The notes: generated from the letters alone by a model not told the origin. Shown: positions 16,122 to 23,827, counted from the first letter of the stretch. The stretch is DNA of 23,827 nt from Mageeibacillus sp. UBA5770 (GCA_002418705.1 DIEQ01000053.1:1-23827); one strand, 5' to 3'. Translations and numbers: made by a program.

Positions 16122-16565
16122 CTATCTGCCTGTCCCCGTTGTGATTAACCTTGTGAGCGTCTCCTGAAAAGATTTATCCTGTTCAGACGTCCGTTTAGAC
16201 GGCCCCTTGAGCCGTCCGCCTGCATTCCTGATTTTTTTGGCAGTATATCGGGCGTGCAGAAGGGCGTCAATATTTGAATCATTAAAGATCATGCCGTTCT
16301 GACTCAGACATACGGCGCGCCTGGCCAGACACATTGCCGCAAGCCCGTAATCCTGCGTAATGATAATGTCACCCGGATTCAGCATGTTAACCAGCGCGAA
16401 ATCAACACTGTCCGCACCCTTTGAAACGGTGACCGTTGTCGCCCCTGATTTTTCAAAAAAGTGTGACGTATCGCAGAGAATAATGCACTCAATATTTTTC
16501 TGATTTGCAGTCCTGACCGTTATGTCTACGACAGGGCAACCGTCGGCATCAATTAAAATTCGCAT
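16122..16565 (-). CDS. UPF0178 (YaiI/YqxD family) protein
   Basis: This 147-residue protein matches the conserved UPF0178 (DUF188) family by its N-terminal ILIDADGCPV, the central GADSVDFALV and IITQDYGLAA segments, and the KKIRNAGGRLKGP stretch, at full usual length. The fold is related to PIN-type nucleases through these conserved acidic residues, but the biological function is not established. AAGGGAT lies upstream of the ATG. It follows the deacetylase gene on the - strand by 47 bases and may be co-transcribed with it. The 3' end lies against the convergent peptidase gene, with no visible hairpin between them. Confidence 0.9.
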   Translation of the reverse strand: MRILIDADGCPVVDITVRTANQKNIECIILCDTSHFFEKSGATTVTVSKGADSVDFALVNMLNPGDIIITQDYGLAAMCLARRAVCLSQNGMIFNDSNIDALLHARYTAKKIRNAGGRLKGPSKRTSEQDKSFQETLTRLITTGTGR

Positions 16566-16612
16566 TAGGTATCCCTTTCGTATTCCGGAAGAATCATTTT
16601 TATTTGTATAGA

Positions 16613-17776
16613 TTATACTATGACATCAAAGCTGTATCCCATTGCTTTCAAATAAGTAATCATTTCATCAAGCGTATCAGCATCCGTTTTTGAAGCAATA
16701 TGAAGAAGGATGATGGCTCCGTCGTGATAATTGTTCTGGATGACGGCCATTGCTTCGTCATGTGTGGGCTGATTTTCAACGTCGTAATCCTTATACGCGA
16801 TGCTCCAGAAAACCGTTCTGTAACCCAAAAGATTGGTAATATACAGTGATCTCTCGCTATATGCGCCCATCGGGGGGCGGATCAATTTGGGCATAACTGA
16901 ACCAGTGGTGCTGTTAAAGGCTTCTTCAACCGCACTGTATTCTTCTCTGATCTGATCGTCGGAAAGATATGGCAGCCCGACATGGCTCACCGTATGGTTC
17001 GCAACAGTGTGTCCGCCGTTTACCATTCGCCTTACAATATCCGGATTGTTAGTTATGTACGGTTTGGTCACGAAGAAGGTAGCCTTGATACCCTGATTTG
17101 CCAGAACGTCCATAATCTGATTTGCATATCCGGTATCAGCACCGCCGTCAAATGTAAAATAAAACACCTTCTTCGATGTGTCGCCAACGTATATGCCGTT
17201 ATATTCGATAAGCCACGGCCCTGCATTGGCAGGGATACCGGGGATAGTGTGTGTCGTATTGCGAATGTTGTACCATTCGTTATAGGTAGTATCAAATTCA
17301 CCGCCGGTCGGTAAAGTAGGCGGGATGGTCGGGGCAGGTGTTGTTTCTGTGGGAGGAGTTGTCGTCTCCCGGGTGGTTGTCGCCTGGGTGGTTTCTACTG
17401 TCGTTTCTACTGTCGTTGGTACCTGTGTAGTTGTGGCAGCAGTTGTTATAATGGTTGCTTTCGTTGTTTGAGGCGGATCTGTCAAAGTAACTTTTGTCTC
17501 CTGTGGCGTTGTAGCTGCTGACGGTGTCTGCGTTCCTGACTCCGTGGCAGTCTCGTCAGATGTGTCTGCCGTTTCCGAGGATTCCTGACTGAAAGTAGCA
17601 GTAACTTTACCCGTTTCGGTCGGGTCATCCGTTGTTGCTGAAATCGTTGTCTCCTCTGAAGCCTGAACACCGGCAGATTCGGACAACGTCTGGGTCTCGA
17701 TAACAGAACAGGCGGTTAAAATAACAGATTCAGTAATTGACAGCGCGGTTAAGGTCTTTTTGAATTTTCTGCCCAT
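16613..17776 (-). CDS. PdaA-like polysaccharide deacetylase lipoprotein with Thr-rich linker
   Basis: The protein has 387 residues from the ATG at 17776, which has GAGGAGG seven bases upstream. The frame is open to 17809, but that start lacks a site. An N-terminal signal ends in LTAC, a lipobox, so it is predicted to be membrane-anchored outside the cell. A Thr/Ser/Pro/Glu-rich spacer of about 130 residues leads to a NodB-type domain. The catalytic motif is TFDGG (Asp210), the metal histidines are His261 and His265 in NHTVSH, followed by RPPMGAYSE, TVFWSIAY and LLHIASK. The whole pattern resembles Bacillus PdaA, which also lacks the second Asp of the usual TFDD motif and deacetylates N-acetylmuramic acid to make muramic delta-lactam in spore cortex. 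A sporulation role here is unproven. Confidence 0.9.
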   Translation of the reverse strand: MGRKFKKTLTALSITESVILTACSVIETQTLSESAGVQASEETTISATTDDPTETGKVTATFSQESSETADTSDETATESGTQTPSAATTPQETKVTLTDPPQTTKATIITTAATTTQVPTTVETTVETTQATTTRETTTPPTETTPAPTIPPTLPTGGEFDTTYNEWYNIRNTTHTIPGIPANAGPWLIEYNGIYVGDTSKKVFYFTFDGGADTGYANQIMDVLANQGIKATFFVTKPYITNNPDIVRRMVNGGHTVANHTVSHVGLPYLSDDQIREEYSAVEEAFNSTTGSVMPKLIRPPMGAYSERSLYITNLLGYRTVFWSIAYKDYDVENQPTHDEAMAVIQNNYHDGAIILLHIASKTDADTLDEMITYLKAMGYSFDVIV

Positions 17777-17890
17777 ATAGTTTCCTCCTCTGCTGTTTGC
17801 TACTTTCATTATATATCCGAAACCATTTGTTCTCTCGGATTTGTGCCTGGAAACAGATAATTTTGTGTGTTCGGCAGCAGTCCGGGACGA

Positions 17891-17919
17891 CTGACATGCT
17901 GCGCGGGATATGATACTAT
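17891..17919 (+). promoter_or_regulatory. Candidate promoter for the first LacI-family regulator
   Basis: CTGACA (17891-17896, five of six) is followed after 17 bases by TACTAT (17914-17919), preceded by TG as an extended -10. The start would be near 17926, about 40 bases before the ATG. On the opposite strand TATAAT near 17810 may be the -10 of the deacetylase gene. ATCCGA/TCGGAT (17815-17840) flanks that area as a short inverted repeat. Confidence 0.45.
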
Positions 17920-17966
17920 GAATATATCTTTAATAGCCTTAAGTGGCAGTTTGGATGGTTATCATT

Positions 17967-18995
17967 ATGGGTGTTACTATCAAGGATCTGGCCGCTGAGC
18001 TCAAGCTGTCTCCTGCGACAATATCCCTCTCACTGAATAACCGCCCGGGCGTAAATGAGCGCACCCGCGCACTTGTTCTAGAGACTGCTGCAAGACTTGG
18101 TTATGAGCAAATCACTCCGACTTTGCGCAGCGTGCCTTTGGGACGCGGGAACATAAGGCTTGTGATTTACAAAAAAATGGGACGCGTTGTTGCGGATACA
18201 CCGTTCTTTTTAGTGCTGATTGAGGGGATAGAAGCCGAAACCAGACGCAGCGGATATCAGCTGCTGATATCACACATCAGTGATGCAGGCAGTCTTGACC
18301 AGGTAATGAAGACGGTCCGGGATAATCCCGAAGACGGCATTATTCTTCTCGCAACGGAGCTCCTGACACAAGACTCAATTCCGTTTTTTAAGTCCGGGCA
18401 CCCCCTGGTAGTCCTTGACGGAAGTCTGTCCGACAGCCAGTGTGACACTGTTCTGATCAATAATTTTCAGGGTGCATATGATGCGGCTGCTGAGCTGATC
18501 CGCATGGGACACCGTCGGATCGGCTATTTTAAAAGCAGGGTTCCTATATATAACTTCGGGCAGCGCAGTTATGGGATGCTCCGGGCTTTGTCTGATGCAC
18601 AGTTGAGTCTCCGGGAGGAGGATATCTGCAGCATCGAGCCCTCTATTGAAGGAGCTTATTCAGGAGTGAGGGAATGGCTTGAAAATAGAACCGATCTGCC
18701 AACTGCCTTTTTTGCTGATAACGATGTTATTGCCTTTGGTGCAATGAAAGCAATGAAAGAACGCGGCATTGCCATACCTGACGATATTTCGATCATCGGA
18801 TTTGATGATCTGCCCTATTGTGAAATTATTGACCCGCCTCTGACAACCATTAAAGTCTTTAAGCAAAGTCTCGGCAAATTGGCTGTCGACCGGCTTTTGG
18901 GCCGCATGCAGGGTGAAGCTGATGAAATAGTCCGAATTGAAGTTGCAACCGAACTTGTCAGCCGGAAAAGTGTACGAGATATGAGATTGAGCTGA
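17967..18995 (+). CDS. LacI-family transcriptional regulator 1
   Basis: The protein has 342 residues from the ATG at 17967; an in-frame GTG at 17943 is possible but places extra hydrophobic residues before the domain. The N-terminal helix-turn-helix VTIKDLAAELKLSPATISL and hinge region are typical of LacI/PurR proteins. A sugar-binding-protein-like effector domain follows, with GYFKSRVPIYNF, DNDVIAFGAMKA and IIGFDDLPYCEI. It probably represses sugar-use genes until an inducer binds. The effector domain closely resembles that of the next LacI protein, suggesting a duplication and a similar ligand. A terminator follows at 19038-19063, so it is transcribed separately from the downstream genes. 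Confidence 0.9.
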   Translation: MGVTIKDLAAELKLSPATISLSLNNRPGVNERTRALVLETAARLGYEQITPTLRSVPLGRGNIRLVIYKKMGRVVADTPFFLVLIEGIEAETRRSGYQLLISHISDAGSLDQVMKTVRDNPEDGIILLATELLTQDSIPFFKSGHPLVVLDGSLSDSQCDTVLINNFQGAYDAAAELIRMGHRRIGYFKSRVPIYNFGQRSYGMLRALSDAQLSLREEDICSIEPSIEGAYSGVREWLENRTDLPTAFFADNDVIAFGAMKAMKERGIAIPDDISIIGFDDLPYCEIIDPPLTTIKVFKQSLGKLAVDRLLGRMQGEADEIVRIEVATELVSRKSVRDMRLS

Positions 18996-19037
18996 ATGCA
19001 AACCTTAATTGATTAATTTCAGAAAGTATTCATGCAG

Positions 19038-19063
19038 CACCTCCTGATACGGGGGTGTTTTTT
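19038..19063 (+). terminator. Terminator after the first LacI-family gene
   Basis: CACCTCC (19038-19044) pairs with GGGGGTG (19051-19057), seven pairs with one G-U, around a six-base loop, followed by six T (19058-19063). The remaining gap to 19299 is AT-rich promoter DNA and includes the 13-base palindrome TTAAAACTTTTAA at 19078-19090. Confidence 0.8.
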
Positions 19064-19237
19064 ATTTGATATTTCAGTTAAAACTTTTAAATTATTGATA
19101 AAAAATTGGTAGTATGAAATTGGTTTCTTGCTGCACGAAATAATAGAATTCAATAATTATGGCAACACTATGTACGAAAATTCTATGCAGATTTTCCGCA
19201 TTTGCATCAAAAAGACTAAAAACATCTCATAAATTTA

Positions 19238-19276
19238 ATTAAAACTATTGAAATATTTTATTAAATGTTTTAATAT
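19238..19276 (+). promoter_or_regulatory. Candidate promoter with overlapping inverted repeat ahead of the second LacI gene
   Basis: TTGAAA (19248-19253) and TAATAT (19271-19276) are spaced by 17 bases, and transcription would start near 19283, just before the ribosome binding site. ATTAAAAC (19238-19245) and GTTTTAAT (19267-19274) form a perfect 8-bp inverted repeat flanking the -35 and overlapping the -10. This could be an autoregulatory operator, but the region is so AT-rich that chance repeats are likely. Confidence 0.4.
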
Positions 19277-19299
19277 TCGTTTAACGAGGTAGTGAAAAT

Positions 19300-20298
19300 A
19301 TGAAACCAAGTATCAAGCAGCTAAGCAAAATGACGGGTTATTCTCCTGCTACCATATCCAATGCTCTAAACCAGAAATCGAATGTCAATCAGGAGACAGC
19401 AAGCAAAATAAGGCAGGCAGCCCGCGAAACCGGGTATATCAATGAATCTGCCATAAGCAACATCTGCCTGATCGTCTGCAAAACACACGGGAAGGTTTTA
19501 AATGACACACCGTTTTTTTCTTCGTTGATTTCCGGCGTTGAAAGTGAATGCAGGACGCTGGGTTATGGTACGACGATTCGACACCTCGACCGGGCTGCCC
19601 CGAATTTTGATGGCTTACTTCAGCAGATTTTGAATGACCGGACAGCTGCAAACCTCGTGCTGGCGACTGAATTTACAGAAGATGATGCGAAACTGTTCCT
19701 TCAGGCTGAAAGTCCCGTCGTTCTTCTTGATACCTGGCTTGAAGATATGAATTTTGACACAGTGGGAATTGACAATACGGATTCAACATTTAATGCATCT
19801 TTATATCTGATCAGAAAAGGACATACACGTATCGGCTATCTGAAAAGTAATGTACCGATCAATAATTTCATATACCGGGAATTTGGTTACCGCCGGGCAA
19901 TGCAAAGGTATGAACTGGAAATTGATCCTGAATATGCTGTTTTGCTTTCACCGAGTATGGATGGATCGTACAAGGATATGAAGGAATTTTTGACAGCGCA
20001 CACTGACCTTCCGACTGCTTTTGTATCTGACAATGACAACATTGCTCTTGGCGCCTGTAAGGCCCTGCAGGATAGCGGTTATCGCATTCCGGAGGATATC
20101 TCAGTCATCGGGTTCGATGATATGCCGTTTTGCGAAATTGCCAGTCCGCCGCTGACGACGGTGCGCGTTTTCAAGCAGGCTATGGGAGAGGAAGCCGTCA
20201 GACGACTGGTTCAGGTAATCAGATCCGGAAGTAAGACAAAGGTCAAGTCACAAATCTGTACTGAATTCATTGAACGCGAAAGCGTCCGGAATTTATAA
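19300..20298 (+). CDS. LacI-family transcriptional regulator 2
   Basis: The 332-residue protein has an N-terminal helix-turn-helix (SIKQLSKMTGYSPATISNAL) and a periplasmic-binding-like effector domain. GAGGT lies nine bases before the ATG. Segments such as DTPFFSSLISGVE, GYLKSNVPINNF, VSDNDNIALGACKAL, SVIGFDDMPFCEI and PPLTTVRVFKQ closely match the first LacI protein, so the two are paralogues. It is 30 bases upstream of the transketolase genes on the same strand, with no terminator, and is therefore probably the local repressor of the sugar operon and autoregulated. The helix following the shared SPATIS differs (NALNQK against LSLNNR), so the two may bind different operators. Confidence 0.9.
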   Translation: MKPSIKQLSKMTGYSPATISNALNQKSNVNQETASKIRQAARETGYINESAISNICLIVCKTHGKVLNDTPFFSSLISGVESECRTLGYGTTIRHLDRAAPNFDGLLQQILNDRTAANLVLATEFTEDDAKLFLQAESPVVLLDTWLEDMNFDTVGIDNTDSTFNASLYLIRKGHTRIGYLKSNVPINNFIYREFGYRRAMQRYELEIDPEYAVLLSPSMDGSYKDMKEFLTAHTDLPTAFVSDNDNIALGACKALQDSGYRIPEDISVIGFDDMPFCEIASPPLTTVRVFKQAMGEEAVRRLVQVIRSGSKTKVKSQICTEFIERESVRNL

Positions 20299-20328
20299 GC
20301 GCCGCATCCAGAACGAGGGAGAAAAGAA

Positions 20329-21150
20329 ATGGAAAATTTGAAGGCAAGGACATTCGAGATCCGACAGGATATTCTTGACACGATCGTCAACTGCAAGGCA
20401 GGGCATATCGGCGGGGACTTCAGTGTCACCGACATACTGACCACACTCTATTTCAAACAGATGAACATTGATCCGGAAAATCCGAAGGCCCCCGGCCGTG
20501 ACCGTCTGATCCTTTCAAAAGGCCACTCGGTCGAAGCACTTTACGCCGTTCTTGCCAACCGCGGCTTTTTTCCGAGGGAAGATCTGAAGACCGTTTCTGC
20601 GTTCGGATCAAAATATATCGGTCATCCTACGAATAAAGTCGCCGGGATTGAGATGAACTCCGGATCCCTCGGTCACGGATTGTCGGTCTCCGTCGGAATG
20701 GCGCTTGCCGGCAAAATGAACCGGGAATCCTACCGTGTTTATGTTGTCATCGGTGACGGTGAATTAGCTGAGGGTTCGGTCTGGGAAGGTGCAATGGCAG
20801 CATCCCATTACAAGCTTGATAATCTCTGTGCTGTTGTAGACAGGAATGGACTGCAGATCTCAGGGACGACAGAGGATGTTATGGGACATGAGAATCTTGA
20901 TGACCGGTGGTCTGCATTTGGCTGGAATGTCATACATGCTGCAGGTAACGATACAGACGCACTCAACAATGCATTCGAAACTGCCAGGTCAGTAAAAGGC
21001 CAGCCGACCGTAATCATCGCTGATACGATCAAGGGCTATGGTGTCTCTTTTATGGAGAATTCAGTGCCATGGCATCATAAGGTCCCGTCTGCCGAAGAAT
21101 ACAGACAGGCCTCAGCAGAACTTACAGCCAGAAGGAGTGCAGTATTATGA
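20329..21150 (+). CDS. Transketolase, N-terminal (thiamine diphosphate-binding) subunit
   Basis: This 273-residue protein corresponds to the first half of transketolase. It has SKGHSVEALYAVL near the substrate entrance and the thiamine-diphosphate/Mg motif GDGELAEG from Gly142 to Asn173 (DRNGLQ). GAGGGAG lies before the ATG. The stop overlaps the start of the C-terminal subunit in ATGA, indicating coupled translation and a two-subunit enzyme. Transketolases move a two-carbon ketol unit between a ketose phosphate and an aldose phosphate. Split forms in sugar clusters are often specialised, for example the apulose-4-phosphate transketolase AptAB and the sulfofructose transketolase. The regulator upstream and kinase downstream support a dedicated catabolic role rather than the housekeeping pentose-phosphate enzyme. 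Confidence 0.92.
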   Translation: MENLKARTFEIRQDILDTIVNCKAGHIGGDFSVTDILTTLYFKQMNIDPENPKAPGRDRLILSKGHSVEALYAVLANRGFFPREDLKTVSAFGSKYIGHPTNKVAGIEMNSGSLGHGLSVSVGMALAGKMNRESYRVYVVIGDGELAEGSVWEGAMAASHYKLDNLCAVVDRNGLQISGTTEDVMGHENLDDRWSAFGWNVIHAAGNDTDALNNAFETARSVKGQPTVIIADTIKGYGVSFMENSVPWHHKVPSAEEYRQASAELTARRSAVL

Positions 21151-22079
21151 ATTTAATACACAATCGACAGGTCATTAATGACGTACTCATTGAAAAAGCA
21201 AGAGCAGATAAAGACATTGTTGTTCTCTGCAGTGATTCCCGGGGCTCGGCCTCCCTCAGCGAATATGCGAAAGTTCATCCGGGCCAATTTGTTGAAACCG
21301 GTATCGCAGAACAGAACATTGTCTCAATAGCAGCAGGACTTGCATCCTGCGGCAAAAAGTCATTTGTTGCTTCCCCTGCCTGTTTTCTGTCGACCCGCAG
21401 TATGGAGCAGGCGAAAGTTGATGTCGCTTACTCCAATACAAATGTAAAGCTGATCGGCATATCAGGCGGAATAAGCTACGGCGCGCTCGGTATGACCCAT
21501 CACTCAACCAATGATATTGCCACACTTGGCTCAATCCCTAATATGCGTGTCTATTTTCCAAGCGACCGGCACCAGACAAAGGCTCTTTTTGAGAATCTGC
21601 TCCTGGACAATAAGCCTGCTTATATCCGCGTAGGGCGTAATCCGGTCGAGGATATTTACACAGAAGAAAATACTCCGTTTGTCATGGATAAAGCCACACT
21701 GGTCCATGCCGGTACAGACGTTACGATCATTGCCTCGGGTGAAATGGTTTACCCGGCTGCGCAGGCCGCAAGTGCTCTTGAAGAACAGGGAATCAGCTGC
21801 CGTGTTCTTGACATGTACTGTATCAAACCACTTGATACCGAAGCAGTCCTTAAGGCGGCAGAAGAAACCAGAGCACTGATTGTCATCGAAGAACATGTTG
21901 CAAACGGAGGCCTCGGTTCAATGGTCAGCCAGCTGGTCTGTGCAAATCAGCCGACAAAGGTCATCAGCCTGTGCCTCCCTGATGAACCCGTGATTGCCGG
22001 AAAATCAAATGAAGTCTTTGCTTACTATGGCTTGTCAGCAGAAAACCTTGTCAAGACCGTGCAGGAACTTATCGGCTGA
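21147..22079 (+). CDS. Transketolase, C-terminal subunit
   Basis: This 310-residue protein matches the second half of transketolase: a pyrimidine-binding domain with ETGIAEQN (Glu55 is the expected catalytic glutamate that activates thiamine diphosphate), GMTHHSTNDIA with a substrate-site histidine, and a C-terminal domain with RVLDMYCIKPLD and VIEEHVANGGLGS. It overlaps the N-terminal subunit gene by four bases. The active site forms only when both subunits combine. It resembles the C-terminal parts of DXS-like split enzymes, but the order N-subunit then C-subunit and the motifs fit transketolase better. The kinase gene follows after 56 bases in the same direction. Confidence 0.92.
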   Translation: MNLIHNRQVINDVLIEKARADKDIVVLCSDSRGSASLSEYAKVHPGQFVETGIAEQNIVSIAAGLASCGKKSFVASPACFLSTRSMEQAKVDVAYSNTNVKLIGISGGISYGALGMTHHSTNDIATLGSIPNMRVYFPSDRHQTKALFENLLLDNKPAYIRVGRNPVEDIYTEENTPFVMDKATLVHAGTDVTIIASGEMVYPAAQAASALEEQGISCRVLDMYCIKPLDTEAVLKAAEETRALIVIEEHVANGGLGSMVSQLVCANQPTKVISLCLPDEPVIAGKSNEVFAYYGLSAENLVKTVQELIG

Positions 22080-22135
22080 TGCCATTGACATTTTCACAGT
22101 AAAAGAAGAATCAACAAGAAGGGGCCTGCAATTTT

Positions 22136-23626
22136 ATGAGCGAACAATACGTCCTCGCCATTGACCAGAGCACAGCCGGAACGAAAGCGCTGCTTTTTAC
22201 CCGAACAGGGGAACTTATTGGCCGGTCGGACCGTCCTCACCGGCAGATCATCAACGATGCGGGCTGGGTTGAACATGACCCGGAAGAAATAATCCGGAAT
22301 ACGACTGACGCTGTACGTGATGTCGTCAGTAAGACAGGCATTGATAAAGATTCAATTGCCGTCATGGGTATCAGTAACCAGCGCGAGACGGCGGTCGCCT
22401 GGGATTCGTCAACCGGAAAACCGGTCTATAACGCCATTGTATGGCAGTGTGCCCGCGGCGAGGAGATCTGTAAGAGGATCGAAGCTGACGGCTACAGTGA
22501 AATGATACGCACGGCAACCGGCCTGAACCTTTCACCGTATTTTTCCGCTGCCAAGCTGGCCTGGATATTGGAGAATGTCCCTGCAGCACGTGATGCTGCG
22601 AAAAGGGGCAGTCTTTGCTGCGGCAATATTGACAGCTGGCTGGTCTACAACCTGACGAAAGGCAAAAGTTTCAAAACCGATTACTCAAATGCCTCCCGGA
22701 CACAGCTCTTTAATCTTAATGATTTGAAGTGGGATGAGGATGTGTGCCGCCTTTTCGGGCTTGATGCAGCTATGATGCCTCAGGTCTGTGATTCAAACAG
22801 CTGTTTCGGGGAAACGGACTTTGACGGATATTTTTCCCGGGCAATCCCTATTCATGCCGTTATGGGAGACTCACACAGTGCATTATTCGGCCAGGGCTGC
22901 CATGAACCCGGCATGATAAAGACAACCTACGGTACAGGTTCCTCCGTGATGATGAACATCGGACGAGAAGCAATCTATACAAATTCCGGTGTTGTTACTT
23001 CAATTGCATGGGGAATGGACGGAATTGTCAGCTATGTTCTTGAAGGCAATATCAATTACACAGGGGCTGTCATGAAATGGATCGTTGAAGACCTGGGGCT
23101 TCTGGCAAGTTCAAAAGATGCGGCAATAGTCGCCGCCGGTGCCAACCCGAATGATGAGACATATATTGTACCTGCATTTTCAGGCCTTGGGGCACCTTAC
23201 TGGGAAAGCAGCGCAAGGGCAGTTATCTGCAATATGAGCCGCAATACAGGCCGGGCGGAAATTGTCCGTGCAGCCGAAGAATGCATCGCATACCAGATTG
23301 CGGATATTATCGAGCTGATGAATCTGGCGGCAGGGATACGCCTGCAGGAACTCCGTGTCGACGGCGGAGCCACAAGAGACACGTATCTGATGCAGTTTCA
23401 GACGGATATTCTCGATATGACAGTCCAGGTGCCTGAGACGGAGGAGCTTTCCGGAGTAGGAGCTGCCTATGCAGCCGGAATCGCCGCAAATATCTTTGGG
23501 CAGGACATTTTTAACCGGATTAGCCGCAGGGCTTACCACCCCGCGATAGCTCCCGACCTTCGCGCCAAACGCAGGGCCGGCTGGAAAAAATCTGTCGAGA
23601 TGGTATTGCGGCGCGCTCAATCGTAA
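22136..23626 (+). CDS. FGGY-family carbohydrate kinase, glycerol kinase-like with altered substrate pocket
   Basis: This 496-residue protein has the two-domain FGGY fold: phosphate loop IDQSTAGTKALLF, GISNQRETAVAWD, GTGSSVMMNIG and RVDGGATRD. By length and motifs it is closest to glycerol kinase. The residues aligning with GlpK substrate contacts are kept as Arg83, Glu84, Trp103, Tyr135 and Asp245 (catalytic base). However, those aligning with Gln246 and Phe270 of GlpK are Ser246 and Ser270, which would enlarge the pocket. Together with the transketolase halves this suggests phosphorylation of a larger polyol or ketose, such as apulose, erythrulose or erythritol, rather than glycerol. The ribosome binding site AGAAGGGG is 11 bases before the ATG. 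Automatic annotation would probably say glycerol kinase or xylulokinase. Confidence 0.9.
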   Translation: MSEQYVLAIDQSTAGTKALLFTRTGELIGRSDRPHRQIINDAGWVEHDPEEIIRNTTDAVRDVVSKTGIDKDSIAVMGISNQRETAVAWDSSTGKPVYNAIVWQCARGEEICKRIEADGYSEMIRTATGLNLSPYFSAAKLAWILENVPAARDAAKRGSLCCGNIDSWLVYNLTKGKSFKTDYSNASRTQLFNLNDLKWDEDVCRLFGLDAAMMPQVCDSNSCFGETDFDGYFSRAIPIHAVMGDSHSALFGQGCHEPGMIKTTYGTGSSVMMNIGREAIYTNSGVVTSIAWGMDGIVSYVLEGNINYTGAVMKWIVEDLGLLASSKDAAIVAAGANPNDETYIVPAFSGLGAPYWESSARAVICNMSRNTGRAEIVRAAEECIAYQIADIIELMNLAAGIRLQELRVDGGATRDTYLMQFQTDILDMTVQVPETEELSGVGAAYAAGIAANIFGQDIFNRISRRAYHPAIAPDLRAKRRAGWKKSVEMVLRRAQS

Positions 23627-23670
23627 AAACAAATTCAAACCACAGGTATTTAAAATCGAGGAGGCATATT

Positions 23671-23827
23671 ATGAAAAAAACAACTTTTGGAGTTATCATT
23701 ACCAACCGCAGCTTCTTTCCGTCACATCTTGTCACCGAAGCGCGAGAAAAGATTTTGACTAAACTGCAGGGAAAAGGCATCGGCGCTGTCATTTTAAGTG
23801 AAACGGACACGCCGCTCGGTGCAGTTA
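23671..23827 (+). CDS. Start of a probable fucose-isomerase-family protein (3' partial)
   Basis: The reading frame opens at the ATG at 23671, with GAGGAGG six bases upstream, and runs off the window after 52 codons. The N-terminus, MKKTTFGVIITNRSFFPSHL, and the following alternating helix and strand (up to SETDTPLGAV) look like the first domain of L-fucose isomerase and related proteins (COG2407) as I remember them. It would convert an aldose into the ketose used by the upstream kinase. Only the first domain is visible and no active-site residues are included, so the family is moderately sure and the substrate unknown. Confidence 0.6.
   Translation, partial: MKKTTFGVIITNRSFFPSHLVTEAREKILTKLQGKGIGAVILSETDTPLGAV

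Noticed and set aside
17777..17809. Longer deacetylase N-terminus from 17809
   Set aside because: The strong GAGGAGG site is inside this stretch and serves the ATG at 17776, which also gives a normal lipoprotein signal.
22085..22113. Internal promoter ahead of the kinase gene (TTGACA at 22085-22090)
   Set aside because: There is a perfect -35 box but no -10-like sequence at 16 to 18 bases downstream.
23180..23638. 152-codon open frame on the - strand
   Set aside because: It lies entirely opposite the well-supported kinase gene, has no recognisable motifs or ribosome binding site, and is a shadow of that coding sequence.
1..23827. CRISPR arrays, tRNA or rRNA genes, insertion sequences, phage or defence genes
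   Set aside because: No regularly spaced repeats, tRNA-like cloverleaf, transposase, integrase or recognisable defence protein was found on either strand.

Overview
The window looks like chromosomal DNA from a low-to-moderate GC, Gram-positive anaerobe of the Clostridia, most likely Lachnospiraceae-like. This is inferred from the strong AGGAGG-type ribosome binding sites, a YesM/YesN-style two-component system, a PdaA-like deacetylase, UPF0178 and PIN-PhoH proteins, split transketolase halves and tightly packed operons. I see no rRNA, tRNA, CRISPR array, insertion sequence or phage gene.

Layout. (1) 1-2617, + strand: the tail of an ABC-2 exporter operon, with the end of an ATPase and two overlapping permeases, closed by a hairpin at 2663-2705. 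(2) 2894-10339, + strand: an AfuA/FbpA-type uptake system made of a lipoprotein binding protein, an ATPase and a double-domain permease. It is followed by a sensor kinase, an AraC-type response regulator and a Cof-type HAD phosphatase. The set fits regulated uptake of a phosphorylated or anionic organic solute better than iron uptake. (3) 10449-14541, - strand: PIN-PhoH, an ammonium transporter fused to a PII domain, and a small membrane protein. Terminator-like hairpins lie in the leaders of both transcription units. (4) 14919-17776: an M24 peptidase (+) convergent with a UPF0178 protein and a PdaA-like lipoprotein deacetylase (-). (5) 17967 to the window end, + strand: two paralogous LacI-family regulators, a two-subunit transketolase, a GlpK-like FGGY kinase with an altered pocket, and the start of a protein resembling fucose-isomerase-family enzymes. 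Together these look like an isomerase, kinase and transketolase route for an unusual sugar.

The points most worth following are: the Amt-PII fusion, whose T-loop lacks the uridylylation tyrosine; the tandem terminators in its leader; the terminator inside a 33-codon ORF ahead of phoH; the non-iron binding protein coupled to a kinase/regulator pair and a phosphatase; and the kinase/transketolase sugar operon, whose substrate cannot be read from the sequence alone.
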